Position numbers and translations under genes: made by a program. Of a DNA stretch of 64,000 nucleotides, positions 8,369 to 17,965 are shown one piece after another. The notes beneath the pieces were generated by a model. It saw nothing but the letters and a program-made list of their open reading frames with translations, made no database searches and had not been told where the DNA came from. The DNA is taken from positions 22,106 through 86,105 of the forward strand of contig QHUZ01000021.1 of NCBI GenBank assembly GCA_003223395.1, written 5' to 3'. Every line of letters starts with the position of its first letter. The first letter of the stretch is position 1. The stretch comes from Gemmatimonadota bacterium (GTDB taxonomy: Bacteria > Gemmatimonadota > Gemmatimonadetes > Gemmatimonadales > GWC2-71-9).

Positions 8369-9709
8369 CTAGAAGTTGTACTCCAGGCCGGCGGTCCAGA
8401 GCAGGTTGGGCCGCAATCCACCCCGGTTCAACGGCCACAGGGTGTTGGCGACGAGCGTTAGCCCTGAGTGCGTTACGAACTTGAAGCCGAACGATCCGTT
8501 GATCACATCGTCACGTTCGCTCGGGATGTTCGTCGGCTGGAGCGTGCGACGGAACGGCAGGTCGTAGGTGACCGTGCCCGGCAGCCGTAATTTGCTTTCA
8601 CCCACCTGCAGCTCCGACACCAAATCGACCGCGATCGCCGCCCACGGCGCCATGACGTGATCGAACCCGACCGTCGCGAGGACGGCGCTGTTCTGCGAGC
8701 TCCCGCCTCGAAACAGATATCCGACGTTGGCGTGCGGTGAGAATGCCCCGAATCGCGCCGAGAGGATGCCCAGACCGCGGGCCGCGATGTGGCCGGCGCC
8801 GAGCAGGTCATCCGCACTGCCGGTGGGGAAGCGGATGTCACCCAGGACGGCGAAATTGGTCCGCTCCGACCGCATGACGTTGATCTTGACCCGGGTGGCG
8901 ATGTCGCCGACGCCGGTTGCGGATCCTTCCACGAACCGGGACGTCGAGAGCTCGGGGTTCGCCGCCGTGCCGCCGAAGAAATGCTGCGCGGTCGTGCCGC
9001 CGAACGGTACGATCTGCGCGTCGCTGGTGCCCCGCAGCGACGTCGAGACGATCGGCAGGACGACGCCGATGTCGACGCGGTCGAGCAGGCCGAAGGTCAC
9101 GAAGAACGACGTCACCGTCATGTCGATGTCGAGCTGCAGTCGCAGGTCGATCACGTCGTTTTCGTGTGTCGGGACGCCGTAGGGCGTACACGACTGCCCC
9201 ACGATACTGTCGCACGCCGGCCCGGTCACGTTCTCATGCGTGAACGTCATCTCGATGTCGTGCAGATTCACGCCGCGCAGCGTCTCGAAATGCAGGCGGT
9301 TGATGTTGGCCCCGACGAACACTCGGCCCCGGCCGAGCGTGGGGGCGCGCTCGCCGAACACGGCACCGGGCGATCCCGACGTCGGAACGGGGACCCCGGC
9401 TTCGAACCGGAATGTGGAGCCGCCACTCGTGGCGCTGACGGGGAGGTTTCCCACGTTCTGGCTGATGGCGGAGCTGATGAAGGAGATGAGCGAGCCGTTG
9501 TCCGCGTTGGCCGCGGGCACGAAGTGGTCGGCGTGAATCGCCGTAGCGGAGTCTGAGCCGGCTGTCCCCCCGAGGAACAAGGGGTCCTTACCATTCGTGA
9601 AGATGAACAGCTGCGAGATCTTGTCGCGGAGCCCCCCTCCCTGGGCCGGGAGGAGAGTGGGGAGGACCACCAGGGCGAGCGAGACGAGACTCCACGAGAA
9701 GCGCCGCAT
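8369..9709 (-). CDS. outer-membrane beta-barrel protein, transporter-like
   Basis: This encodes 446 residues. The ATG at 9709 is preceded at a good distance by GGAGGA (about 9714-9719); a TTG three bases upstream would be too close to it. A signal peptide (MRRFSWSLVSLALVVLPT…LPAQ) is clear. The rest consists of alternating-hydrophobicity strands ('DIEMTFTHENVTG', 'DVIDLRLQLDIDMTVTSFFV', 'LDRVDIGVVLPIV') and ends in '…LEYNF', the terminal aromatic signature recognised by the BAM complex. The pattern resembles the 'transporter' barrels related to the phenol-degradation MetA family. The substrate is unknown. It stands alone, convergent with the kinase gene and divergent from the creatininase gene. 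Confidence 0.75.
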   Translation of the reverse strand: MRRFSWSLVSLALVVLPTLLPAQGGGLRDKISQLFIFTNGKDPLFLGGTAGSDSATAIHADHFVPAANADNGSLISFISSAISQNVGNLPVSATSGGSTFRFEAGVPVPTSGSPGAVFGERAPTLGRGRVFVGANINRLHFETLRGVNLHDIEMTFTHENVTGPACDSIVGQSCTPYGVPTHENDVIDLRLQLDIDMTVTSFFVTFGLLDRVDIGVVLPIVSTSLRGTSDAQIVPFGGTTAQHFFGGTAANPELSTSRFVEGSATGVGDIATRVKINVMRSERTNFAVLGDIRFPTGSADDLLGAGHIAARGLGILSARFGAFSPHANVGYLFRGGSSQNSAVLATVGFDHVMAPWAAIAVDLVSELQVGESKLRLPGTVTYDLPFRRTLQPTNIPSERDDVINGSFGFKFVTHSGLTLVANTLWPLNRGGLRPNLLWTAGLEYNF

Positions 9710-9791
9710 CAATTCCTCCGAGCCACGGACTGAGTGATTGACCGGACTCGAAGAGATGGGACACCGGAGTGCGCGTCAACCCCTGAGAGTG

Positions 9792-9797
9792 TAGAAT
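9792..9797 (+). promoter_or_regulatory. putative -10 box for the creatininase gene
   Basis: TAGAAT (five of six matches to TATAAT) lies 28 bp before the GTG start in the 116-bp divergent region. No convincing -35 box is present at the right distance. Confidence 0.3.
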
Positions 9798-9825
9798 CGG
9801 GGATTCACATCGAACCGGATCGCCC

Positions 9826-10587
9826 GTGACACGCCCATACATCCTCAATGAGCTGACCTGGAAAACCGTGCGCGACACGCGCTACGACGTCGCCGTCCTG
9901 CCGTGGGGAGCGACCGAGGCGCACAACTATCACCTCCCGTACGGCACCGACAACATCCAGGCCGACGAGGTCGCCGCGCGCGCCGCCGAGCGGGCGTGGA
10001 GCCGCGGCGCGAAAGTCGTGGTGCTGCCGGCCGTGCCGTTTGGCGTGAATACCGGGCAGCTCGACATTCCCTTGTGCATCAACATGAATCCCAGCACGCA
10101 GGTGCTCGTGCTGCGCGACGTCGCCATGTCGCTCGCGGGGCAGGGGATCGGGAAGCTCGTGGTCTTCAACGGGCACGGCGCGAATGATTTCCGCCAAATG
10201 ATTCGCGAGCTGCAGCCGCAGGTCTCGTTGTTCCTCTGTACGGTCAACTGGTACAAGGTCGTCGATCCGAAAGGCTTCTTCACCGATCTCGGCGATCACG
10301 CGGCCGAGCTCGAGACCAGCGTGATGCAGCACATCGCGCCCGATCTCGTGCTGCCGCTGTCCGACGCCGGCTCCGGCGCCGCGCGGAAGTTCAAGATCAC
10401 AGCGTTTGGGGAAGGATGGGCATGGGCGCCCAGGAATTGGCGTCAAGTGACGGACGACACGGGGTCCGGGAATCCCGCGGCCGCGACGCCCGAAAAGGGA
10501 AAACGCTACGTCGAGGCGGTAGTCGGCAAGATCGCGGAGTTCTTCGTGCAACTGGCGAAGGCAGACGCAAAGTCGATGTATGAGTAG
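9826..10587 (+). CDS. creatininase family amidohydrolase
   Basis: This encodes 253 residues from a GTG at 9826. The metal-binding pattern of the creatininase family is complete: 'GATEAHNYHLPYGTD' supplies Glu31, His33, His36 and Asp42, 'NGHGAN' lies at 115-120, and 'DHAAELETS' (157-165) matches the family's HAGExETS. The family hydrolyses cyclic or linear amides (creatinine, mycofactocin precursor peptide, formamidopyrimidines). No mycofactocin or creatine genes are nearby, so the substrate is open. It is cytoplasmic and monocistronic. Its TAG stop lies inside a perfect 28-bp palindrome. Confidence 0.88.
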   Translation: MTRPYILNELTWKTVRDTRYDVAVLPWGATEAHNYHLPYGTDNIQADEVAARAAERAWSRGAKVVVLPAVPFGVNTGQLDIPLCINMNPSTQVLVLRDVAMSLAGQGIGKLVVFNGHGANDFRQMIRELQPQVSLFLCTVNWYKVVDPKGFFTDLGDHAAELETSVMQHIAPDLVLPLSDAGSGAARKFKITAFGEGWAWAPRNWRQVTDDTGSGNPAAATPEKGKRYVEAVVGKIAEFFVQLAKADAKSMYE

Positions 10588-10611
10588 GGGCGCAGCATGC
10601 TGCGCCCCTAC
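10584..10611. terminator. 28-bp perfect palindrome between convergent genes (copy 1)
   Basis: The arm GTAGGGGCGCAGCA is followed immediately by its exact reverse complement, giving a 14-bp stem without mismatch. It contains the stop codon of the creatininase gene and lies 23 bp from the end of the convergent S9 peptidase gene, so it could terminate both. There is no U-tract. An identical copy lies at 41420-41447. Confidence 0.7.
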
Positions 10612-10633
10612 GACCTGGGGTCCGGCCCCCGGT

Positions 10634-12751
10634 CTACTGTCCCGTCGCCGCCGCCGGTCCCAGCCAGCGCGCGAACCACGCCGCCACTTCCTTATAGAAG
10701 AAGCGGCTGTCCTCACCCCTCAGAATCCAGTGGTTTTCCTCCGGCCAGATGATGAGCCGCGAAGGGATCTGCTGGCGCTGCAGCGCCGTCCAGAACTCCA
10801 GCGCGTTGTTCATCGGCACCCGGAAATCGCGCTCTCCCACCGACACGAGCACGGGCGTATGCAGATTCGCGGCGCGGCGCATCGGGCTCTGCGTGCGCCA
10901 GAGCGGATGATCTTCCCACGGCGGGCCGCCAACGTTGCGCTCGCGGTCGTAGTTGAAATCGCTCGTGGCCCACTGCGTCTCGAGATCCCATTCGCCCGCG
11001 TGACTCACCAACGCGCGATACCGCGTCGTTGTCACCGCGAGCCAGTTGGTGAGATGGCCGCCGTAACTCGCGCCACCCGCGATCTGCTTCGACGCATCGA
11101 GGAACCGAAACCGCTTCATCGCCGTGTCCGCGGCTTCGTTCAGCTCGTTCGCGGGACCTTCGAGGGGATCGAACTGAATGTCCTGCGAGAACTTCTCACC
11201 GTATCCGGTCGAGCCGGTGTAGTCGGTCATCAGGACGACGTAGCCCGGCGCGCCGAGCAGGTGTGGGTTCCAGCGGAGGCCAAAGTTGTCAGTCCACATG
11301 TTCGCGGCGCCGCCGTGGATCAGCACGAACAGCGGATAGCTGCGGGTGGAGTCGAACCCCGGTGGGAGGGCGTAGAAGCTGTGGATCCGCTTGCCGCGGG
11401 TCGAGGTGAACCAGAACTCGCGCAGTGGCTGCCAATCGATCTTCGCGGCCCGCTCGACATTGAACTTGGTGAGCGGTGTCGCCCGGCCTGTGGCGGGATC
11501 GATGCGCACGATCTCCGGGGGATTCGTTGCGCTCTCGTAGACCGCGGCGAGCTTGAGCGCGCTGCCGGTGGTCGCCGCGGCGAGCTGGAGGCTGCCGAAC
11601 GTCCCACTCGTCATCGTGCCGACTTCCTGCTCCTTGCCACCCGTCGCCGGCGCGCGGAACAGGCGTTGATGGCCCGCGTCTTCGGCGAGGAAGAATACCG
11701 TGCGGTTGTCCGGCGCCGGTGTGTACGTGCCGACGGAATGTTCCGCGCCGCCCGTCACCACCCGCATCGCCGTTCCGCCGGAAGGCCATGCCGACGCCAC
11801 TAGCCTGCGGTTGTTGAAGGTGTGCTCGTTGGTCGGCGTCATGATGGCGTACAGCGTCTTGCCGTCCGGACTGAATTGCGGTGCGTCGTAGTCGTCCTTG
11901 CCCTGCGTGAGACGTTGGGGCTCACCCCCGCTCGCGCTCACGCGCCAGAGTGCCTGGACGACGTCGCCATGGGTCCAGTCGGTACGATTGGTCGTAGCGG
12001 CGAACACGACACCGCTCCCGTCGGGCGTCCACGCCGCTGCGAGATCTTCACCACTGGTGCCGAGCTGTCCGCCGAATCCCGCGCCTTGAATGAGCTGCGA
12101 ACCCACGAGCAAATCTCGTGGTTGCGAGCCGGGCTCGAGCGATTGCACGAACAGATGCGGCCGCCGGTCGTCGAGCCAGTGATCCCACAGCCGAATCGGC
12201 GACGCGTCATACACGCGCGCGTTGTACTTGCGGGCGCGTCGCTCGGCCGCCGCGGCGCGGTTCGCCGAATCCGTCGCCGCACCGGGATAGATCAAGCTCG
12301 TGAACAGGATCGCCTTGCCGTCGGGACGCCACAGGGGACTCGCTGCGCCGGTTGACAGATTCGTGACGCGCTGCGCTTCACCGCCGGTCGCCAGATCGAG
12401 GACGTATACCTGCGACTGGTCGTCACCTTCGCGGCGGGCGCTGAACGCGATGCGCCGACTGTCGGGACTCCAAGCGACGCCGCCCTCGCCCCCTTTGGTA
12501 TTGGTGAGGCGGCGCGGTTCGGCACTGCCATCGGTCGCGACGAGCCACAGATCGCTGACCTGCTCGCCTTCGGTATACGACGGCTCGGTGACACTGAAGA
12601 CGATCCCGCGTCCGTCGGGGCTGATCGCGGCCGCGGATATCCGCTTCATCAGAAAGACGTCTTCGTGCGTGATCGTATGGCGTTGCTGCGCCGCGAGCGG
12701 CGAGCACAACAAACCGATGACCCAGGGGAACAATTGGAGTTTGCGCATCAT
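10634..12751 (-). CDS. secreted S9 family peptidase (prolyl oligopeptidase/acylaminoacyl peptidase type)
   Basis: This encodes 705 residues from the ATG at 12751, which has GGAG 8-9 bp upstream; the next codon is also ATG. A signal peptide (MMRKLQLFPWVIGLL…AAQ) directs export. Residues about 30-430 form a TolB/WD40-like propeller with repeated 'SPDG/SPDS' turns. The C-terminal alpha/beta-hydrolase domain has 'GGASYGG' with nucleophile Ser562, Asp642 in 'GERDFRVP' and His674 in 'ENHW', a complete triad. It probably degrades peptides in the periplasm. It is monocistronic, convergent with the creatininase gene. The length fits the S9C group. Confidence 0.9.
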   Translation of the reverse strand: MMRKLQLFPWVIGLLCSPLAAQQRHTITHEDVFLMKRISAAAISPDGRGIVFSVTEPSYTEGEQVSDLWLVATDGSAEPRRLTNTKGGEGGVAWSPDSRRIAFSARREGDDQSQVYVLDLATGGEAQRVTNLSTGAASPLWRPDGKAILFTSLIYPGAATDSANRAAAAERRARKYNARVYDASPIRLWDHWLDDRRPHLFVQSLEPGSQPRDLLVGSQLIQGAGFGGQLGTSGEDLAAAWTPDGSGVVFAATTNRTDWTHGDVVQALWRVSASGGEPQRLTQGKDDYDAPQFSPDGKTLYAIMTPTNEHTFNNRRLVASAWPSGGTAMRVVTGGAEHSVGTYTPAPDNRTVFFLAEDAGHQRLFRAPATGGKEQEVGTMTSGTFGSLQLAAATTGSALKLAAVYESATNPPEIVRIDPATGRATPLTKFNVERAAKIDWQPLREFWFTSTRGKRIHSFYALPPGFDSTRSYPLFVLIHGGAANMWTDNFGLRWNPHLLGAPGYVVLMTDYTGSTGYGEKFSQDIQFDPLEGPANELNEAADTAMKRFRFLDASKQIAGGASYGGHLTNWLAVTTTRYRALVSHAGEWDLETQWATSDFNYDRERNVGGPPWEDHPLWRTQSPMRRAANLHTPVLVSVGERDFRVPMNNALEFWTALQRQQIPSRLIIWPEENHWILRGEDSRFFYKEVAAWFARWLGPAAATGQ

Positions 12752-12823
12752 CACGTCTCCAAATGTGGATGGACCAGTCATGATTCGGGGCATGTGATGA
12801 ATTATCGCACTACGGCGAGAATG

Positions 12824-15169
12824 CTAGAGCCTGAACAGGTAGCTCAGCTTGAGGAAGAAGGCATCATCCGTGCGCGTGAGCCCATGGAATCGGAACGCGT
12901 CATCGTCCAGCATGTTGCTGCCGTATCCCGCAAACACGACCGTTCCTGGGATCGGCTGATAGCTGACCAGCGCGTCCAGGTGGAACAGGTTGGTGGCACT
13001 AGCCGCGGAGCGGGTGATGGTGCCGCCGGGCCCCGCGATCAGGATCGGCGCGCCGGTGCGCGAATCATCGCGGAGCGAATCGGTCTGGTCCTGGATGTAC
13101 TGGCCCACTAACCTGATGAACAGCGGCCGCGACAACTGATACTCCACCTTGACCCGCGCGACGCGACCCACGTTCACCAGACTGCCGTCGGTGCGGCGAT
13201 TGACCTGTTGCCAGAAATAGCTGAATGAGTTCCGCAGCCGGTCCGTCGGCCGGTACGACACGTCGGCGCTCAGCAGTAGCAAATCGGCCGAGGCCCACTC
13301 GAAGAAATTCTCGTCATGACCCTGCAGGAAAAACCCGCCGGCGCTGAAATGTTTCCACTGCGGCGTGCCGATCTGGATCAGGTATTCGCCGTTCCCGATC
13401 GTCGGCTGCCCCACGAACGGAATCGTGTCGAGTCCGCCACCCACCCGGGGAACTTCGAGCCGATAGTTCGCATACAGCGCGGAGTCGTAGCCGAACGACT
13501 CCACGAAATACCCGGCGCCGATGTTCCAGCCACCCCGCAGCGACGCGTTGCCATTGAAATGCAGCTTCTTGTCCTGGATGTGCCGGCCGTGGATGAAGTT
13601 CTGATACTGCCAGATCCCATCCACCAGGATGTCGCCGGTGAACCGCTCCAGGAGCGCGCCCGGTTTGCCGTAGGTCGTGTAGCTGGGATCGACGTACGAA
13701 TGCACGATGCCGGCGCGCCCGATGAACCCGCTCGCCGAGCGGAAATCGTCCGAGATACCGGCGAACACGCTGCGGAGTCCCCAGACCCGATGCTGCATCG
13801 TGAACTGCGCGAGCCACAGCGGCGCCGTCGTCGTGACACCACCCGTCCGCGTGCGGCTCCCCGCCACCTGCAGGTTCAGTCCATAGATGTCATTGAAGAC
13901 CAGCCGGCTGTCCACTTCGGCCACGCGGTTGTAATTCCCGCCGTCGATGCGGTCGGTGTACAGCACGCCGACGCGCGATCCATGCCCCAGGCCGTGCTGG
14001 GCGCGCACGATGTTGAAGATCGGATTATCGTCCCCACTCGCGGATGCGAATTTCTGGTCGACCGCCGACAAGAAGCCGATATCGGTGCCGCTGGCATTGC
14101 CGGTGAGCTTGACCGCCACGACCGGCTGCACGATCCGACGGGTGTAGATGAGCCCCTGCGGCACCTGAAACAGCTCGCTGCCCTCGAGGAAGAACGGCCG
14201 TTTCTCGGGAAAGAAGAGCGCCTGGCGCGGATCGAACGCGAGCTGGCCGGCGTCCGATTCGACTTGGGAAAAGTCGGGCTTGATCGTGCCGTTCAGGTTG
14301 AGATTGTCGGAGACGCCCCAGCGCACGTTCCCGCCGATCTGCGGATTCCCCATGTCGTAGCTGTAGCCGGATGCGGTCGGTGCTCCGGCGGTTTTGCCGG
14401 TCGCTTCGGGATCGATGTCCACGACCAAACCGCGATGCATCCCCGACAGACCGATCAGATTCCCCGACTGTCCGATGAACGTCGCGTTGGCACGGTGCGC
14501 CGGGAACCACGTATCCTCGAACCCCGAATGCTTCACCTGGCGCACGATGTTGAGGCTCCAGTCCTGCGGCTGCTTCGGCTGGTAGCGGAGACTCTTGAAC
14601 GGAATGCGGACCTCGACTTCGTAGCCCCACGGCGTAACGCGTCCGCGTGACTGGAAGACGTAGTCCGGACTGAGGTCCGGCTGCTCCCGGCCAATGACCG
14701 CGCCACCGATGAACCCGCTCGCCGAGACGTTCGCACCTTCGATCAGCGCGCCGTCGCCCTGCACACCGAGCGGGTTCACGGCGAACATCAGCGCCTTCTT
14801 GCCGTCGTGGAAAGTGCCGAGCAGGATCTGCACGTTGTCGTCACCGAAGATCTGGTCGCGGTCGGCGAGTGTCGCCGTGGGCTGGCCATGCAGCTCGTAG
14901 GCGCGGATCCCGAAGTAGATCGCGTTCGCGGAGTACCACACCAGCACCTGGGTCGAATCGACCGCGGAAACACCGTCGTTCGGAGCGTATTGCGAGAAGC
15001 CCGTCAACAGCGCGGCGCGCGCCCACGTCGAGTCCGACAGGTCGCCGTCGATCACGACCTCGGCCTCGAACCGTGGAATCCGCACGTCCAGCTGGCGCCC
15101 GCGGCCCGAGTAGATTCCCAGGGAATCGGGCTCGGCGCAGCCGAGCAGCAGGCACAGCGTCAGGAGCAT
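12824..15169 (-). CDS. CBM9-like/DUF5916 outer-membrane protein
   Basis: This encodes 781 residues from the ATG at 15169; a TTG at 15178 is an alternative. The short hydrophobic N-terminus ends 'LLLGC', a possible lipobox, but it lacks a basic region, so lipidation is uncertain. A CBM9-like domain follows (about residues 25-200: 'VVIDGDLSDSTWARA', 'YSANAIYFGIRAYE'). The DUF5916 barrel has 'IKPDFSQVESDAGQ' and 'FFPEKRPFFLEGSELF' and ends with '…LSYLFRL', typical of outer-membrane barrels. The biological role of the family is unknown. It is a single-gene unit, divergent from the phosphoesterase gene. Confidence 0.87.
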   Translation of the reverse strand: MLLTLCLLLGCAEPDSLGIYSGRGRQLDVRIPRFEAEVVIDGDLSDSTWARAALLTGFSQYAPNDGVSAVDSTQVLVWYSANAIYFGIRAYELHGQPTATLADRDQIFGDDNVQILLGTFHDGKKALMFAVNPLGVQGDGALIEGANVSASGFIGGAVIGREQPDLSPDYVFQSRGRVTPWGYEVEVRIPFKSLRYQPKQPQDWSLNIVRQVKHSGFEDTWFPAHRANATFIGQSGNLIGLSGMHRGLVVDIDPEATGKTAGAPTASGYSYDMGNPQIGGNVRWGVSDNLNLNGTIKPDFSQVESDAGQLAFDPRQALFFPEKRPFFLEGSELFQVPQGLIYTRRIVQPVVAVKLTGNASGTDIGFLSAVDQKFASASGDDNPIFNIVRAQHGLGHGSRVGVLYTDRIDGGNYNRVAEVDSRLVFNDIYGLNLQVAGSRTRTGGVTTTAPLWLAQFTMQHRVWGLRSVFAGISDDFRSASGFIGRAGIVHSYVDPSYTTYGKPGALLERFTGDILVDGIWQYQNFIHGRHIQDKKLHFNGNASLRGGWNIGAGYFVESFGYDSALYANYRLEVPRVGGGLDTIPFVGQPTIGNGEYLIQIGTPQWKHFSAGGFFLQGHDENFFEWASADLLLLSADVSYRPTDRLRNSFSYFWQQVNRRTDGSLVNVGRVARVKVEYQLSRPLFIRLVGQYIQDQTDSLRDDSRTGAPILIAGPGGTITRSAASATNLFHLDALVSYQPIPGTVVFAGYGSNMLDDDAFRFHGLTRTDDAFFLKLSYLFRL

Positions 15170-15226
15170 GTTCGACAATAATGGCAGCGAAACTGCAGGG
15201 TCACCTACCAGTGGAGAGTTAGGAAC

Positions 15227-17965
15227 GTGTCACAACTCGCACTTACGTTTGTAATCCTGCTGCAGACGCCTGCGACTCCCCCCCCACAGCCGCGGCGCGA
15301 AATCCCCGATCCCGGCACGATCGCCACGACGCAACGCGTGTCGCCGGCCGGCGTACAGAGCGTGTTTACCGATCGGGTGTTTGGCGTGCGCTTCGGCGCG
15401 AAGCCGGGGGAGATCTGGGTCACCGTGCATGGCGCGGCGTACCGCTTGGCCTGGCAAGACAACGTCGTACGCGCCAGCGCTGCGTTCGACGGCCGGTCGG
15501 GTGTGCAGGGGATCGCGATCGATCCGGTAACTGGGCGCGCCCTGTTCAGCACGGTGGGCCAGGTGCCCGCGGACCTTGCGCGCAGCCGCATCCCGGGGTC
15601 GCAGGAGCTCGCGCATACCAAGTCGGTCACCCAGCTGTTCGCCTACGACGGCGATTCCGTCGCGTCGCGGGCGAGCGGCGGCGACAGCGCGGTCGTGCGC
15701 TGGTCGTCGCCCGCCTTGGGCGACTACATAGCCGGATCACCGGCAGTGGCGAAGCGCGCGAACGCTACCGGTCATCGGGTCGCGGTGCTGCCGCTCCCCG
15801 CCAACGACGCGCTCGCCGTTTTCGACGCCGACAGCGGGGTGCTTCTCAAGACCATTCCGTTGGGCGTGCTGCCCGTGGCCGCGGTAATCAGTTGGGATGG
15901 TTCGGTCGCGTACGTCTCGGTGATGGGCGGCCGCAAGCCCGCCGCGAAGGATCGCGCGGCCGCGCAGTGCTGCGATCCGTTCGCCGAGCTCGTGCGCGTG
16001 GACGCACGCGGCATCGCGCAGCGAGGCAATGTGACGCGGGTGGATCTGGTGGCGGGCACCGCCGGGAAGGCGATTCCTGTCGGTCGCCATCCGACGGGAC
16101 TGGCGTGGGACGAGAGTGGCGCGCGGCTGTACGTCGCCAATAGCAACTCGGACACGGTCAGCGTGATCGACACGCGCGGGGATAGCCTGCTCCGCTCGAT
16201 CGCCATCGCGCCGTTCCGCGAGCGCAAGATCGGCCTCGCGCCGACCGCCGTTGCCCTTTCACCGGATGCCCGGACGCTGTTCGTGACGCTGGCTGGTGTG
16301 AACGCGGTCGCCGCCTACGGCCTGCCCGGCGACCAGCTGCGCGGGCTCGTGCCGACTGGGTGGTATCCGACGAGCCTCGACGTCAGCGGCGACGGACGCG
16401 CGATCGCGGTCGGCTCATTGTTCGGCGTGGGATCGGGCGTGGGACGCCCGTTGGGCTTGACCGGTCGCTACGTGCATTCCTACCGTGGGTCGGTCAACGT
16501 CATTCCGGAGCCGTCTGGTGCAGAGATCGCCGCCTATGCAACGGCGGTCGCGCAGAACAATCGTCTCACGCTGCGGACCGATAGTGCGGGGCCTTCACTC
16601 GTGCCGCGGCGCAACGTCGCGGCGCGCGCGGTTCCCGAGCGTCCCGGCGAGGCTTCGCTGATCGACCATGTCGTCTACATCGTGCGCGAAAACCGCACCT
16701 ACGACCAGGTCTTCGGCGACATCGGCAAAGGTGCGAGCGACAGCTCGCTGGTGCAATACGGGCGCGGTGTAACGCCCAACGCCCACGCGCTCGCCGAGCA
16801 GTTCGTCCTGCTCGATCATTTCTTCGCGACCGGCGGGAACTCGGCGGATGGGCACAACTGGCTCACGCAGGCCAACGAGACGGAGTACCCGATGTGGCCG
16901 CTCTACACGGGTCGGAGTTATCCGTCGGAAGGGGTGGATCCGCTCGCCTACTCATCCGGCGGATTCCTGTGGGAAGCGGCCCAGGCAAAGGGGAGGACCG
17001 TGCGGGTGTTCGGCGAATACGCTCCGTCGCCGCAGTGGGACAGCGCGAGTGTTCGTGCGTCGCTGCTCGCCCAGTATCGCGATTCGCAGCCCCACAATCC
17101 CGCATACTTCCGTGGGCTCGTAGCCAAGCGGTATAACACGCGATCGGACATTGCGTCGCTCGATCGCATTCTGGTCCGTGAGTATCCGGGCTGGACGCAG
17201 ACGATTCCGGACGTGGTGAAGGCGGATGTGATCCTGGAGCATCTGCGGATGTGGGAATCGAGACACGCGATGCCCAACCTCGTGCTGATTATTCTGCCGA
17301 GCGATCACACGGAAGGGATCAATGCGGGCTGGTGTACGCCGAAGGCGTGCGTCGCGGATAATGACTTGGCGCTCGGCCGCATCGTCGAGGGTCTGTCCCA
17401 CAGCTCGTTCTGGAAATCGATGGCGATTCTGGCGGTCGAAGACGACGCACAGAACGGCGTGGACCACATCGACGGGCACCGCACCGTGGCCCTCGTCGCC
17501 AGCCCGTATGCGCGACGCGGCGTGATCGATCCGACATTCTACCACCAGCCCAGCATGGTGAAGACGATCGAGCTGATGCTCGGCCTTCCGGCGCTCAGCA
17601 TCTACGATCTCGTCGCGACAGACATGCGCGCGAGTTTCATCGGACCCGGCGAAGCGCCGACCTTCGAACCGTACACGGCTTTGGTGCCGCAGCAGTCGTT
17701 GTTCGAGGTCAACCAGCGCGTGGGGTCGATCACCGGGCCGCACGCCGCCGAGCGCCGGCGTGCGGCGCTCGCGTCGGCCAGGATGAACTTCCGGGATCCA
17801 GACGCCGCGCCATCGGACCTGCTGAACCGCATTCTGTGGCACGACGCGCGCGGGTGGGACGTGCCGTACCCGGAAGTGCGGCGCTCCTTGTTCTTCCCGA
17901 TGGCTGTGGACCTTACCGATGACGAGCGGGAGGAACGGGAGCCGGTACGGGCTCGGATGCCCTGA
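15227..17965 (+). CDS. YVTN beta-propeller plus phosphoesterase (PF04185-type) protein
   Basis: This encodes 912 residues from a GTG at 15227 with AGGA just upstream. The N-terminus is weakly hydrophobic. Residues about 130-430 carry YVTN-type propeller repeats ('RLYVANSNSDTVSVIDT', 'PTAVALSPDARTLFV'). From about 475 comes a phospholipase C/acid phosphatase-like phosphoesterase: 'VVYIVRENRTYDQVFGDI', the 'SDHTEG' motif near 692 and 'VEDDAQNGVDHIDGHRT' near 738, which hold the family's metal ligands. It is probably extracytoplasmic and hydrolyses phosphate esters or phospholipids. Its last 53 bp overlap the end of the convergent EamA gene. Confidence 0.85.
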   Translation: MSQLALTFVILLQTPATPPPQPRREIPDPGTIATTQRVSPAGVQSVFTDRVFGVRFGAKPGEIWVTVHGAAYRLAWQDNVVRASAAFDGRSGVQGIAIDPVTGRALFSTVGQVPADLARSRIPGSQELAHTKSVTQLFAYDGDSVASRASGGDSAVVRWSSPALGDYIAGSPAVAKRANATGHRVAVLPLPANDALAVFDADSGVLLKTIPLGVLPVAAVISWDGSVAYVSVMGGRKPAAKDRAAAQCCDPFAELVRVDARGIAQRGNVTRVDLVAGTAGKAIPVGRHPTGLAWDESGARLYVANSNSDTVSVIDTRGDSLLRSIAIAPFRERKIGLAPTAVALSPDARTLFVTLAGVNAVAAYGLPGDQLRGLVPTGWYPTSLDVSGDGRAIAVGSLFGVGSGVGRPLGLTGRYVHSYRGSVNVIPEPSGAEIAAYATAVAQNNRLTLRTDSAGPSLVPRRNVAARAVPERPGEASLIDHVVYIVRENRTYDQVFGDIGKGASDSSLVQYGRGVTPNAHALAEQFVLLDHFFATGGNSADGHNWLTQANETEYPMWPLYTGRSYPSEGVDPLAYSSGGFLWEAAQAKGRTVRVFGEYAPSPQWDSASVRASLLAQYRDSQPHNPAYFRGLVAKRYNTRSDIASLDRILVREYPGWTQTIPDVVKADVILEHLRMWESRHAMPNLVLIILPSDHTEGINAGWCTPKACVADNDLALGRIVEGLSHSSFWKSMAILAVEDDAQNGVDHIDGHRTVALVASPYARRGVIDPTFYHQPSMVKTIELMLGLPALSIYDLVATDMRASFIGPGEAPTFEPYTALVPQQSLFEVNQRVGSITGPHAAERRRAALASARMNFRDPDAAPSDLLNRILWHDARGWDVPYPEVRRSLFFPMAVDLTDDEREEREPVRARMP

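Noticed and set aside
8353..8372. CTAG-flanked imperfect inverted repeat between the kinase and the outer-membrane barrel gene
   Set aside because: The arms have mismatches and the main feature is a short direct repeat of GCGTCT; it is not convincing as a terminator.
10580..11803. A 407-codon plus-strand open frame opposite the S9 peptidase
   Set aside because: It has Arg-rich composition without motifs and would read through the palindrome; the S9 catalytic triad lies on the other strand.
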